Assembly: GCA_031431475.1 (NCBI GenBank)
Contig: JANPDL010000025.1
Span: 124,001-188,000, forward strand
Source: JADCCX01 sp031431475
GTDB taxonomy: Bacteria > Pseudomonadota > Alphaproteobacteria > Rhizobiales > Beijerinckiaceae
Direction of reading: 5' to 3'
DNA length: 64,000 bases
Shown here: in pieces, positions 19,601 through 27,259 of the stretch
How positions within the stretch are numbered: position 1 is the first letter of the stretch
How the letters are laid out: the number at the start of each line of letters is the position of its first letter
Translations under genes and position numbers: made by a program
Notes under the pieces: generated by a model
Database searches by the model: none
Seen by the model: only the letters and a program-made list of their open reading frames with translations
What the model was told of the DNA's origin: nothing

Positions 19601-20214
19601 CGCCTCAGGGTGAATTCGCTGCGGTCTCCCGCGAGACACTCGCTGCGACTCTGCGACAGAAGCTGAACGGATCGCTCGCCCTTCCTGCGGGCCAGACGCC
19701 TCTCACCATCGGTGGCGGTGTGTTGCGGGCCGGTCCACTCAGGGTTGCCAGTGCCGATGAAGTGGCGACGACCAGTATTGCGCTGGATCTCAAGGACATG
19801 TCTGTTCTGGCCCGCACCGGGCTCGTGGCGCGCGAAGCACCCAAGGGCTGGAGTGGTCCGCTACCGAGCGCTGATCTCGTTTTGCGAGGCCCGCTGCGGA
19901 ACCCTGTCCGAGAGATCGATGTTGCCAGTCTGGCCAACGGGCTTACCACTATCGCCATCGCCCGCGAGACCGAGCGGATCGATGCGATCGAGCAGGACCA
20001 GCGGGAACGCAGCTTTTTCAACCGACAGCTGCGGGCTTCGGAAGAGCAGCGCCGGGCCGAAGAAGATTCGCGGCGTAAACTCGAAGCTGCGAGGCGTTTG
20101 GCGGAAGATCAGCGCCGCAAGGAAGAGGCGGCGCGGCGCGAAGCCCCGATACCGGTTGCACCGCCCATCACGCTGGAACCGCCGCTTCTGATCACTCCTC
20201 CCGCCGTGCGCTGA
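16690..20214 (+). CDS. AsmA family envelope protein
   Basis: A 1174-residue AsmA-like protein. An N-terminal transmembrane anchor (LLTGLAILLLLCLTGALI) is followed by the AsmA N-terminal pattern VIDWDSRRAIISAELSKVLSQPVTINGPIGVELLPIPTLKLSHI. A very long beta-rich body follows, typical of proteins that bridge inner and outer membrane for lipid traffic. The last 80 residues are a charged coiled coil (RQLRASEEQRRAEEDSRRK) and a proline-rich tail. Start TTG 16690 has GGAGGA about 8 nt upstream. The 3' end overlaps the convergent RHH gene by 23 nt. Confidence 0.9.
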   Translation: MRDLLTGLAILLLLCLTGALIAPHVIDWDSRRAIISAELSKVLSQPVTINGPIGVELLPIPTLKLSHISLGEGGNIQGSIGRFRLRVAVPPLLRGEIRITQALLQGADLTIIPVITASKSLSPVSGNWTSVGFDKLLIQDSRLSLARPDGAEPLRAERMDGQIEATSLLGPFRGSIGFDLQGGRRSLRFSTGRVEGNALRLKALLEHELVAARTEYDGLLRYENGALGGEGSLAASGNAAIPAGDGMRHVIWRLAAKVRGSGPAASLDNIELVLGNTERQTIFTGNGDIDLSRPSPAKIILSTRQIDLDRLLGGEDSKLTQSPEKLLRAMASSASSSEQRLAVLGDLDVTVGSVLVGGDVIIGQRLVLHAEAGRIGLRHISGELPGRTQIRLESSTEASSDTLAGKLSLESRDLAKLSAWYHSVPPRPVALRSLNLQGDLRQGPQEISITNAALVADDMRLAGSIQLTTAGERQKLTLRLTADQLDIVKLPELPGGENAANWDLDLGVEARRVRYAGVGAGDIKLRFRREGDASFLDELRITNLGGANLTASGMLSGSAPKLQARLQAARLEALLQLADRLSSHPAMPLLASRADSLAPADLTIGLAADDALAGHRILTIRGNANATDIDVSARIRTNGALADGSALTVEIKSKSPATLIRQIGLEAIPITGAGTVDLRLMGSGLSSGITAANWSMKGTFAGLAIDVAAKQTVNPAEPLNGSIRLSATDLAPLAQTLLIAVPAVSPGQNFALTAGFDLRGYRITLREFDLTSGGSRTRGEITFNLAEFGRVSGQLRMGRLDASAFAPLIFGEPQGEGLPQIWGAARFSAPAAITLPGDLWIEAEGVDLGDGLVINNPKFVLRFESGLIYIDHGEGEWMNGRLKAQATLRRNHHTVSITGRFGLEGWHLDRIPVLTANGGLRGRASAQLDLSATGESPLALMTALAGNGRLDIQTAEVSGLATGALDSILKTPQGEFAAVSRETLAATLRQKLNGSLALPAGQTPLTIGGGVLRAGPLRVASADEVATTSIALDLKDMSVLARTGLVAREAPKGWSGPLPSADLVLRGPLRNPVREIDVASLANGLTTIAIARETERIDAIEQDQRERSFFNRQLRASEEQRRAEEDSRRKLEAARRLAEDQRRKEEAARREAPIPVAPPITLEPPLLITPPAVR

Positions 20215-20443
20215 CCTTTGCTTCTTCGAGCGCCTGTTCCAGCACGAACACGCGTATCGCGGAGGACAGGTTCTGGCGTTTGCGCCCCTGATCAATCTCG
20301 GCAATCAGCGCTGCCGTGCTTGAGCCGCGCTCGTCAGCAATGCGCCGCAACTGATCCCAGAACGGGTGCTCGATAGAAACGCTGGTGCGATGCCCCGCGA
20401 TCATGATGGAGCGCTTGATCACGCCATCGGGGTTATCAGGCAT
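20192..20443 (-). CDS. Ribbon-helix-helix domain protein
   Basis: 83 residues. The sequence IKRSIMIAGHRTSVSIEHPFWDQLRRIADERGSSTAALIAEID is a conserved alphaproteobacterial RHH DNA-binding type. The ATG at 20443 overlaps the end of the DUF4169 gene by 8 nt, and the two genes form a standard pair in this group. The target is unknown. Longer readings of the frame run through the DUF4169 gene and are not credible. Confidence 0.78.
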   Translation of the reverse strand: MPDNPDGVIKRSIMIAGHRTSVSIEHPFWDQLRRIADERGSSTAALIAEIDQGRKRQNLSSAIRVFVLEQALEEAKVSARREE

Positions 20444-20639
20444 CGGGCGTTTCTTTGGGCGGGGGAGCGATGCGATGTGCTTCGATCCTGCGGTCTGCCA
20501 ATGATTTTTCGACTGCGTCCTTGAGTTTTTCGGCTTTGGAGCGTCCGAAGAGGACGCGGTTTTGCTGGGCCTGCTGCTCTTTGTCGGTGCGAGCTTTGGT
20601 TTTGCGGGCTTTGGCGAGGGAGAGGATGGTGGCGGGCAT
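20436..20639 (-). CDS. DUF4169 family protein
   Basis: 67 residues, highly charged, with the family pattern ILSLAKARKTKARTDKEQQAQQNRVLFGRSKAEK and a C-terminal ADRRIEAHRI. The function is unknown. It commonly sits next to the RHH gene downstream of fumC; here a CcdA/CcdB pair and a SUKH gene separate it from fumC. Spacing to the ccdB stop is 3 nt. Confidence 0.8.
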   Translation of the reverse strand: MPATILSLAKARKTKARTDKEQQAQQNRVLFGRSKAEKLKDAVEKSLADRRIEAHRIAPPPKETPDA

Positions 20640-20642
20640 GGG

Positions 20643-20936
20643 TCAGAAACCGAAAAGCAGAAGATCAATTCCGTTTTTGATATCATCTTGCATGGCGCTC
20701 AACGACCCTCTGATCGCACCTATCTGTTTGACGTCAATAGCTGCCATTCGGTCGAGTTGCAGGGTATAGGGTTTTCCGTCGAACTGAACCTGATGCCTGG
20801 CGCGACTGACAATGCGTTTCCCTAAGTGGGTAGACAATGGCGCAACGATGCGGGTGTCGAGGTCACTTGTGGCGTCGTGCTGGAGGATGACGGCCAGGCC
20901 GCGCGGTTTGATCTCGCAGATATCGAATCGTCTCAC
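20643..20936 (-). CDS. ccdB: CcdB-type gyrase poison toxin
   Basis: 97 residues using GTG 20936, which shares one base with the ccdA stop. It aligns along its length with F-plasmid CcdB: FDICEIKPRGLAVILQHD, RIVAPLSTH, the central MAAIDVKQIG, and the ending DIKNGIDLLLFGF against DIKNAINLMFWGI. In F CcdB the last three residues (W, G, I) are needed for killing; here they are F, G, F. The encoded protein should target GyrA, but potency is uncertain. It is a chromosomal module, not linked to plasmid genes. Confidence 0.86.
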   Translation of the reverse strand: MRRFDICEIKPRGLAVILQHDATSDLDTRIVAPLSTHLGKRIVSRARHQVQFDGKPYTLQLDRMAAIDVKQIGAIRGSLSAMQDDIKNGIDLLLFGF

Positions 20937-21160
20937 TAGAAAAGCCTCAGTCCATCGGACCATAGTCCGTTACTGGCGAGTTCTTCGTTGGATTCCCGGA
21001 TCGCCATGGCGTTCTCGCGCTTCCAGCGCTCCGCGCGGATGCTGGCGATCTCCGCCCGCACAGCGCGCTCAGCCACGGCGGAGAGCTTCACGTTCTCGGC
21101 TCGCGCATCTGCGAGGACTGCGGAGTCGAAACTGAGGTTCACGGCTTTTTTGGCTGGCAT
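20936..21160 (-). CDS. ccdA: CcdA-type antitoxin
   Basis: 74 residues. The N-terminal RHH strand and helix (KKAVNLSFDSAVLADARAEN) would bind the operon operator. The C-terminal part contains the family pattern IRAERWKRENAMAIRESNEELASNGLWSDGLR, very like F CcdA (RLRAERWKAENQ... NGSFADE). It precedes and overlaps ccdB. Confidence 0.86.
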   Translation of the reverse strand: MPAKKAVNLSFDSAVLADARAENVKLSAVAERAVRAEIASIRAERWKRENAMAIRESNEELASNGLWSDGLRLF

Positions 21161-21235
21161 ATGCTATGCTCCATGCGCATATATTATGCGCAGAATACCT
21201 CGAATCTGAGGATCGATCAACACTTCGCAAGAGTG

Positions 21236-21799
21236 TCAGTTTCTAGCTTTCAGCCGCATGGTTTCAGGGTCAACCGCGTCAGACGGCAGCAGTCTGGCGA
21301 GAAAATCGTCAAAAGAATCCGAAATCACTGAATCTTCAAATTTCGGGCTAGCGTCATTGTCGAGCCATGTGACCACCGGCTCTGGGCCGTGCCGGTAGTC
21401 GAGTGTGATCCATGTATGTCCGTCGCCGCAAAGCATGATCTGACGCTCAGGCAAGCCCCATTCGCGGATCATGTAGGGGCTCATGTAGATGTTGTGGAGG
21501 CCTTCCCAGTCATAGAAATCTGGCGGCTGTGGCTGGACGAGACCGATTCCGTTGAGGTGGTCGACATCGAGATGATCACCAACCCATTCGTGCTTGTATT
21601 CAATCGGTATGACAAAGCCTTTGGTGTAGCCTCCGTTCTTGAGTGTCAGCAGTTTAACATAGCTGCTTGGCAGTGTGACGCCCAGATAGGCTTCGGCGCG
21701 TGTAACCAGCTCCGGCGTCAGATCGGGGAGCATTTCTTTCGTATCTGCGAGGGGCGTCCCCTCGCCCCAGAATTGCGCCGGGTTGAATTGACCTGTCAT
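21236..21799 (-). CDS. SMI1/KNR4 (SUKH) family protein
   Basis: 187 residues with SUKH landmarks: TPELVTRAEAYLGVTLPSSYVKLLTLKNGGYTKGFVIP, then GLHNIYMSPYMIREWGLPERQIMLCGDGHTWITLDYR and a WLDND stretch. In bacteria many such proteins are immunity proteins against polymorphic toxins, but no toxin gene is adjacent. It starts directly behind the fumC stop (ATG 21799), so it is probably in the fumC transcript. Confidence 0.85.
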   Translation of the reverse strand: MTGQFNPAQFWGEGTPLADTKEMLPDLTPELVTRAEAYLGVTLPSSYVKLLTLKNGGYTKGFVIPIEYKHEWVGDHLDVDHLNGIGLVQPQPPDFYDWEGLHNIYMSPYMIREWGLPERQIMLCGDGHTWITLDYRHGPEPVVTWLDNDASPKFEDSVISDSFDDFLARLLPSDAVDPETMRLKARN

Positions 21800-21802
21800 C
21801 AC

Positions 21803-23197
21803 TCAACCCGGCCCCACCATGTTCTCCGGTCGCACAATCGCATCATAATCCGCCGCCGGCACGCCCGCGAGCAGAGCCTCTTCCCGCAAGGTGGTCCCAT
21901 TCTTGTGAGCCGTCTTGGCGATCTTGGCCGCAAGATCATACCCGAACTTCGGGGCCAATGCAGTCACCAGCATCAGCGAATTGTCGAGGCCCTTCTTGAT
22001 GTTGTCGCGGCGCGGCTCGATGCCCACCACGCAATTGTCGGTGAAACTCACCGCCGCATCGGCCAGCAGCCGAACCGACTGCAGGAAATTGTAGGCCATC
22101 ACCGGATTGAAGACGTTGAGCTCAAAGTGCCCTGATGCGCCCGCAAAAGTCAGCGCCGCGTTGTTGCCGAAGACGTGCACGCAGACCATCGTCAGTGCCT
22201 CGCATTGCGTCGGGTTCACCTTGCCCGGCATGATGGACGAACCTGGCTCGTTTTCGGGCAGTGACAATTCGCCAAGGCCGGAGCGCGGCCCCGAGCCGAG
22301 AAAGCGGATGTCGTTGGCGATCTTGAACAGCGAAGCCGCCACCGTGTTGATCGCGCCGTGGCTCATCACCATGGCGTCATGGGCGGCAAGCGCCTCGAAC
22401 TTGTTAGGCGCGGTTGTGAAGGGCAATTTCGTGATCTTCGCAATGCGCTTCGCCACCTCTTCTGCGAAACCCACTGGTGCGTTCAGCCCAGTGCCGACGG
22501 CGGTACCGCCCTGAGCCAGTTGCATTAGCATCGGTAGTGTTTGTTCGATGCGCGTGATGCCGTTGGCAACCTGCATCGTGTAACCCGAAAATTCCTGGCC
22601 CAGCGTAACAGGTGTTGCATCCTGCGTATGCGTGCGGCCGATCTTGATGATTCGGCTCCATGCCTTCGCTTTCTTGTCCAGCGCCTTGTGCAGGTGCTTC
22701 AGCGCCGGCAGCAGATCATGCACGATCTGCTCGGCGCAGGCGATATGCATGGCTGTCGGATAGGTGTCGTTCGACGATTGGCTCATGTTGACGTGGTCGT
22801 TGGGGTGCACCGGCTTCTTCGAGCCCATGACGCCGCCCAGCATCTCGATGGCGCGATTCGAGATCACCTCGTTGGCGTTCATGTTGGACTGGGTGCCTGA
22901 TCCGGTCTGCCAGACCACGAGGGGGAAGTGTTCATTGAGCTTGCCGTCAATCACTTCCTGTGACGCCGCGACGATGGTTTCGGCCAGTTTGGCGTCGAGC
23001 CGCTTGAGCTTCACATTGGTTTCCGCCGCCGCGCGCTTGACGATGCCCAGCGCCCGCACGACGGATGCTGGTTGCTTTTCCCAGCCGATCTTGAAATTCT
23101 GGATGGAGCGCTGCGACTGCGCCCCCCAATAGACGTTTGACGCCACCTCGACGGGTCCGAACGTGTCGGTTTCGGTGCGCGTTGTTACCTTGGCCAT
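21803..23197 (-). CDS. fumC: Fumarate hydratase class II (FumC)
   Basis: TCA-cycle enzyme interconverting fumarate and malate, oxygen-stable and iron-free. 464 residues, full length. The family signature GSSIMPGKVNPTQCEA is present, with the substrate-site stretches HPNDHVNMSQSSNDTYPTA and GRTHTQDATPVTLGQEFSGY. It heads a minus-strand run with a SUKH gene, ccdA/ccdB, DUF4169 and an RHH gene. Confidence 0.97.
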   Translation of the reverse strand: MAKVTTRTETDTFGPVEVASNVYWGAQSQRSIQNFKIGWEKQPASVVRALGIVKRAAAETNVKLKRLDAKLAETIVAASQEVIDGKLNEHFPLVVWQTGSGTQSNMNANEVISNRAIEMLGGVMGSKKPVHPNDHVNMSQSSNDTYPTAMHIACAEQIVHDLLPALKHLHKALDKKAKAWSRIIKIGRTHTQDATPVTLGQEFSGYTMQVANGITRIEQTLPMLMQLAQGGTAVGTGLNAPVGFAEEVAKRIAKITKLPFTTAPNKFEALAAHDAMVMSHGAINTVAASLFKIANDIRFLGSGPRSGLGELSLPENEPGSSIMPGKVNPTQCEALTMVCVHVFGNNAALTFAGASGHFELNVFNPVMAYNFLQSVRLLADAAVSFTDNCVVGIEPRRDNIKKGLDNSLMLVTALAPKFGYDLAAKIAKTAHKNGTTLREEALLAGVPAADYDAIVRPENMVGPG

Positions 23198-23366
23198 TGA
23201 ATTGCCCCTGTCTTGATCGATCTGCAGGGGTGAATATCATTCACCGCGCAGGGAACAAGCGGGATTTGTCAGTGGAGCGCTTGCGTTCCGCACTGTCTGC
23301 GACACCATGGGGAAGAGCAATGATCGAGAAACGGGCGCATTCCATGAACCACAAGAGGATCTGACC

Positions 23367-24392
23367 ATGACGACATCGGACAGCACGGATCATTTACTCA
23401 GCAAGCGCGACGCATTGGCACTTGGGCTTGCAGCCGCATTGTTTCCCGCATTCCCACACCAGACGCTCGCGGCCACAGCCCTCGACCTTGGTGATGCCGA
23501 GCTGATCCGCCAACAGGCCGTGCAGTTTCTGGCCACGCTCGATGATGCGCAGCGCAAGCGGGCGCGCTTTCCTGTTGGCGGTGATGTCTGGCGACGCTGG
23601 AATTACTTTGGCGTTGGAGGCTACATCAAGCCAGGCCTGCGTCTTGAGGAAATGAGCGCTACCCAGAAAGATGCAGCATGGTCGCTGGCCAGTGCGGTCC
23701 TCTCTCCAGCCGGTATCGAGAAGGCGCGCAACGTGATGCTCAATCAGGAAATCCTGCGTGAACAGGGCAATGGTGTGAACGAGCGTAGTGGTGAGCGCTT
23801 TTCCTTCGCGGTGTTCGGAGAACCTGCGGCGACCGGCGACTGGGCGCTGCGCATCGAGGGGCATCACCTGTCGCTGAGCTACACTATCCGCAACAACCGC
23901 CTCGTAGGCGTCACACCTTCGTCTTTTTCATCCAGCCCGAACCGCGTCCCGACCGGGCGTCATGCCGGCCTTGTCACGCTGAAGCAAGAGGATGCGCTGG
24001 CGCGGAAATTCGCGAGCGATCTGACCGGTGCAAATCGAAGCCGCGCCTTTGTCGAAGGAGGGCCTTACGGCAATATCGTGGCCTATGCAGGCCGCGAGAC
24101 GAGTATCGGCAAGCGGCAGGGCATCGCGGTTGGTGATCTGCCCAAGGCGCAAAACGAGATGGCGCAGGAGGTACTGTCGGCCTTCATGGTCGAGCATTTG
24201 AATGCACCTTATGGAGCGGCCATGGCGAAAGTTTTGGGCGCGAGCCGTGACGCCGCCTCCTATTGGTTCATGGGATCTCCGAAGCCGGGAGAAGCGATTT
24301 ATTACCGCTTCCATGGGGACCGCTTTGTGGTGGAGTTCGCGAGCGTAGACAGCGAGGCCCTGCATCTCCACACCATCGTGCATGTGATATGA
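23367..24392 (+). CDS. DUF3500 domain protein, probably exported
   Basis: 341 residues. The N terminus resembles an export signal (KRDALALGLAAALFPAFPHQTLAA). The body matches DUF3500: WRRWNYFGVGGYIKPGLRLEEM, ERFSFAVFGEPAATGDWALRIEGHHLSLSYTI, and the closing LHTIVHVI. The function of the family is not established. ATG 23367 has AAGAGGA upstream. Its stop overlaps the ATG of the P450 gene (ATGA), so the two products are made together. Confidence 0.82.
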   Translation: MTTSDSTDHLLSKRDALALGLAAALFPAFPHQTLAATALDLGDAELIRQQAVQFLATLDDAQRKRARFPVGGDVWRRWNYFGVGGYIKPGLRLEEMSATQKDAAWSLASAVLSPAGIEKARNVMLNQEILREQGNGVNERSGERFSFAVFGEPAATGDWALRIEGHHLSLSYTIRNNRLVGVTPSSFSSSPNRVPTGRHAGLVTLKQEDALARKFASDLTGANRSRAFVEGGPYGNIVAYAGRETSIGKRQGIAVGDLPKAQNEMAQEVLSAFMVEHLNAPYGAAMAKVLGASRDAASYWFMGSPKPGEAIYYRFHGDRFVVEFASVDSEALHLHTIVHVI

Positions 24393-25813
24393 CGACAACT
24401 GTTCTTTCCAATCCCGCTCTGCCGCAGGCGCGCCGCGCTTACCGTCCGCCAGCACCCATACCTCACACCGAGCGGCTCGGTGCCATTGCTCTGTTGCGCC
24501 AACTCCGCAGCAATCCCGCCGCTGCGTGGGGCGTCTGGCATTTCGAGGAGCCCTTCGTTCAGGCGCGGACGGTGCTGGGCGACACCGTCGTGATCAGCGA
24601 TCCCGCCGTCATCCGCCATGTACTGGTCGACAATTGGACGAACTACCCCAAGGACGATCTCCAGCGCCGCGTGCTGAAGCCAGGTCTTGGCGAAGGCCTT
24701 TTGACGGCGGAGGGTGAAAACTGGAAGCGCGTGCGGCGCACACTCGCGCCGCTCTTCACGCCGCGCATGGTCGATGGCTTTGCTGAAACGATGCTTGAAC
24801 GAGCCGAAAAAGCTGCATCCCGCATGGCGGCGGTCCCTCCCGGTGAAACCGTTGATGTCTCTGCGGAAATGACCCGTGTGACCTTCGATATCCTGGCCGG
24901 AACGTTGTTTTCTGACGGCATTGTCAGTGATGCCGACCGCTTTGCACAGGCCGTCACGGGTTATTTCGAAACCGTTGGACGGCTGGACCCGCTGGATGCG
25001 TTGGGAGCCCCCGACTGGATCCCTCGCCTCTCCTGGTTCACGGGCCGCAAATCCATCTCGTTCTTCGAAGAGGAGGTGAAGCGCATCATCGAGCGCCGCA
25101 AAGAAGAGATCGGCGCAGGCAATGCGCCCGCCGATCTGCTGACCGCGCTTATCAATGCGGCAGATCCTGAGACCGGCATCGGCCTCACGGATGAGGAGGT
25201 GGCCGCCAATATCATCACCTTTATCACGGCGGGACACGAAACCACGGCCAACGCTCTGGGCTGGGCTTTGTTTCTGCTGGCGAAACATCCGGAGGCGCGC
25301 GCACGGGCCGAGCATGAGGCGCAGACTGCGTGTACGCACCCGCTGGCGGAATGGCCGGACCGGTTGCCCTTTATCCGCGCTGTGGTGGAAGAGGCCATGC
25401 GCCTCTATCCGCCCGCGGCGACGCTGACGCGCACGACTCTGGTCGCCGACAGGGCAGGGGAGTTGATCATCCCGAAAGGCGCCCTGGTCGTGATCTCGCC
25501 CTATGTTGTGCACCGTCACAAGCGGCTGTGGGACGAGCCTGATCATTTCCGTCCCGAACGCTTCATGCCAGGCGAGCGGGAGAAGATTGATCGCTTCCAG
25601 TATCTGCCGTTCGGTGCCGGGCCGCGCATCTGCATCGGCATGCGTTTTGCCATGCTGGAGGCGGTGATCATCTTGACGTCGGTTCTGCGCTCCGTACGGC
25701 TGGACTGGCCGCAGCGTCAGGTTGTGAATCCGGTGCAGCGGGTGACGCTCAGGCCTGAGCCGGGGTTGAAGATGGTGCGGGCGTTAGGGGGGATGCCTAT
25801 TTCTTCTTCCTGA
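24389..25813 (+). CDS. Cytochrome P450
   Basis: 474 residues with all P450 landmarks: I-helix AGHETTANALGWALF, K-helix EEAMRLYPPA (EXXR), PERF motif FRPERFMPGE, and heme-binding loop FGAGPRICIGMRFA with the axial cysteine at residue 415. The start MTTTVLSNPALPQ is the ATG overlapping the DUF3500 stop. The substrate is unknown, and no ferredoxin or reductase gene is nearby, so electrons must come from elsewhere. The last 17 nt overlap the convergent sspB gene. Confidence 0.93.
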   Translation: MTTTVLSNPALPQARRAYRPPAPIPHTERLGAIALLRQLRSNPAAAWGVWHFEEPFVQARTVLGDTVVISDPAVIRHVLVDNWTNYPKDDLQRRVLKPGLGEGLLTAEGENWKRVRRTLAPLFTPRMVDGFAETMLERAEKAASRMAAVPPGETVDVSAEMTRVTFDILAGTLFSDGIVSDADRFAQAVTGYFETVGRLDPLDALGAPDWIPRLSWFTGRKSISFFEEEVKRIIERRKEEIGAGNAPADLLTALINAADPETGIGLTDEEVAANIITFITAGHETTANALGWALFLLAKHPEARARAEHEAQTACTHPLAEWPDRLPFIRAVVEEAMRLYPPAATLTRTTLVADRAGELIIPKGALVVISPYVVHRHKRLWDEPDHFRPERFMPGEREKIDRFQYLPFGAGPRICIGMRFAMLEAVIILTSVLRSVRLDWPQRQVVNPVQRVTLRPEPGLKMVRALGGMPISSS

Positions 25814-26417
25814 ACGCATCCAGGCTCACCACCGCTGCGGTCGGCTGAACGACGTCACCCTTGTGTTCCACCAGTTCGACCTTCTTGCCACGGCCTTTGG
25901 TGGTGATGGTCGCGCCGTCTTTCTTCGCTTTGCCCTTTTCCTGCGAGGATGAGAGAATCCCTCCATCGGGCTTGGGCGGCAGCATCGGAGCTACAGTTGA
26001 GGCGACCACGAGGGCAGGTTTCGCCCCCTTGGTGTCATCGTTTTCGGCCACGGTCTCGGGTTGCTGCACCTCGAACTTGAGGCCGAACTGCACGGAGGGA
26101 TCGAAGAAACCCACGATGGCGTCGAACGGCACCAGCAGCCGTTCCGGCACACCGCCGAAGGACAGGCCCACTTCGAACGTATGCTCGGTCAGACCCAGAT
26201 CCCAGAACTGGTGCTGCAGCACAATCGTCATTTCATCCGGATATTGCTCGCGCAGCCGGTTGGAGATGCGTACGCCCGGCGCGCCCGTCTTGAAGGAGAC
26301 GTAGAAATGGTGTTCGCCCGGCAGCCCGTTCTTGCAGGCATCGGCCAGCACATTGCGGACAACGCTGCGCAAAGCGTCCTGCACCAGAAGATCATAACGG
26401 ATGTGATCGGTCGACAT
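25797..26417 (-). CDS. sspB: SspB family adaptor for ClpXP
   Basis: 206 residues. The N-terminal domain matches alphaproteobacterial SspB: IRYDLLVQDALRSVVRNVLAD, HFYVSFKTGAPGVRISNRLREQYPDEMTIVLQHQFWDL, and the peptide-groove region EVGLSFGGVPERLLVPFDAI. A long low-complexity linker follows, and the final residues (VVSLDAFRKK) are the likely ClpX-binding tail. SspB binds ssrA-tagged proteins and delivers them to ClpXP. The gene sits about 60 nt downstream of the tmRNA gene on the same strand, joining tag and adaptor in one locus. Confidence 0.92.
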   Translation of the reverse strand: MSTDHIRYDLLVQDALRSVVRNVLADACKNGLPGEHHFYVSFKTGAPGVRISNRLREQYPDEMTIVLQHQFWDLGLTEHTFEVGLSFGGVPERLLVPFDAIVGFFDPSVQFGLKFEVQQPETVAENDDTKGAKPALVVASTVAPMLPPKPDGGILSSSQEKGKAKKDGATITTKGRGKKVELVEHKGDVVQPTAAVVSLDAFRKKK

Positions 26418-26477
26418 GCAGCAGAGTCTAGCCGATTCCGTATGGAAGGCGAGGGGGAAAGATGCGGCTATCGACTG

Positions 26478-26816
26478 AAAAGGAAAGTGCAGGCTTCTGT
26501 TGCCAGGTGCCTGCGAACCCCGCCTCTAACGGCTAAGCCAGAGGACTTGATTTCGGTATTTCTAACCGCTTACGCGGCCAGAGCAACCGGAGCATAGTTG
26601 TCATTTGCAACTATAAAGTGACCCGATAACGGCGGTATCATGCCGAGCAAAAGAAGACCCTTTACACCCTCGTCGATCCTGTTTCGCCCCCGCCGGAATG
26701 GACCATGGTCTTTTTCAAGCATGATCCATTCGGGTGGAGGCGCCGGGTACTGCCCCCGGGTCCGAAAGGCTTATTACGATGACCATTTATCGCCATATCC
26801 GTCCGAGAACGGCGAA
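26478..26816 (-). ncRNA. ssrA: Permuted two-piece tmRNA (SsrA)
   Basis: Read on the minus strand, the T-arm (5-bp stem CCGGG/CCCGG, loop GGCAGTA) and acceptor strand CGCCTCC (742-736) come first, then an intervening segment of about 40 nt. The coding piece follows, starting with GGGGGCG at 26691-26685. These two acceptor strands pair over 7 bp with one G-U. The tag frame, resume codon GCA at 26608 to TAA at 26570, encodes ANDNYAPVALAA. A stem GCAGGC/GCCTGC closes the 3' part near 26489-26516. The genome gives ACCC, not ACCA, after the acceptor strand, so the terminal A must be added. Outer ends are estimates; a TATTAT -10 lies at 26828-26823. Confidence 0.93.
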
Positions 26817-26860
26817 ACAGACATAATACGTCCGGAAGGATTTTGGAAGGGCGGAGTTGA

Positions 26861-27259
26861 TCAGGCCGCGGCACTCGGTTGCGCCGGTACCTCGGCATTG
26901 CTGCCGCGCAGGCCAGCCGCGATGTTGCGGTTGATATCGACAAGGATGTTCAGTTGCTGGGGCTGCGCATCCACCGACATCTGAATTGTCCGGTTGAACA
27001 CGAACATACCCAGATTGATGATGTTGGAGCGGACCTGGCTTGGCAGCTGGCAGTCGTCAGCAGACATGGCGCTGACGAAAATCGTCCATATCTTGCGGTT
27101 GGCCAGCAGCGCCTGGTCGAGTTCTCCGCGGCGGGTTTCCCAATTGTCGCGAATGCCCTGAAGCCGAGCCGCAGATTTCAGAAGTACATTGGCTTCGAGA
27201 TCACGCCCCTGAAGGGTCTGCTGTGCCGTCTTTGCGTAGGCTTGTGCCGGATAGTTCAT
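26861..27259 (-). CDS. flaF: Flagellar biosynthesis regulator FlaF
   Basis: 132 residues with the FlaF pattern from MNYPAQAYAKTAQQTLQGRDLEANVLLKSAARLQ to NRTIQMSVDAQPQQLNILVDINRNIAAGL. In Caulobacter FlaF promotes flagellin synthesis and opposes FlbT. The start overlaps the end of flbT by 59 nt in another frame. The order flagellin-flbT-flaF is normal for alphaproteobacteria. Confidence 0.92.
   Translation of the reverse strand: MNYPAQAYAKTAQQTLQGRDLEANVLLKSAARLQGIRDNWETRRGELDQALLANRKIWTIFVSAMSADDCQLPSQVRSNIINLGMFVFNRTIQMSVDAQPQQLNILVDINRNIAAGLRGSNAEVPAQPSAAA

Noticed and set aside
24302..25546. Long minus-strand open frame (414 codons) opposite the P450 gene
   Set aside because: It is the shadow of a clear P450 on the other strand; composition is arginine/glycine-rich and matches no family.
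26640..26984. Plus-strand open frame of 114 codons upstream of flaF
   Set aside because: It lies antisense to the tmRNA gene and the flaF end, has no ribosome site and no recognisable protein features.
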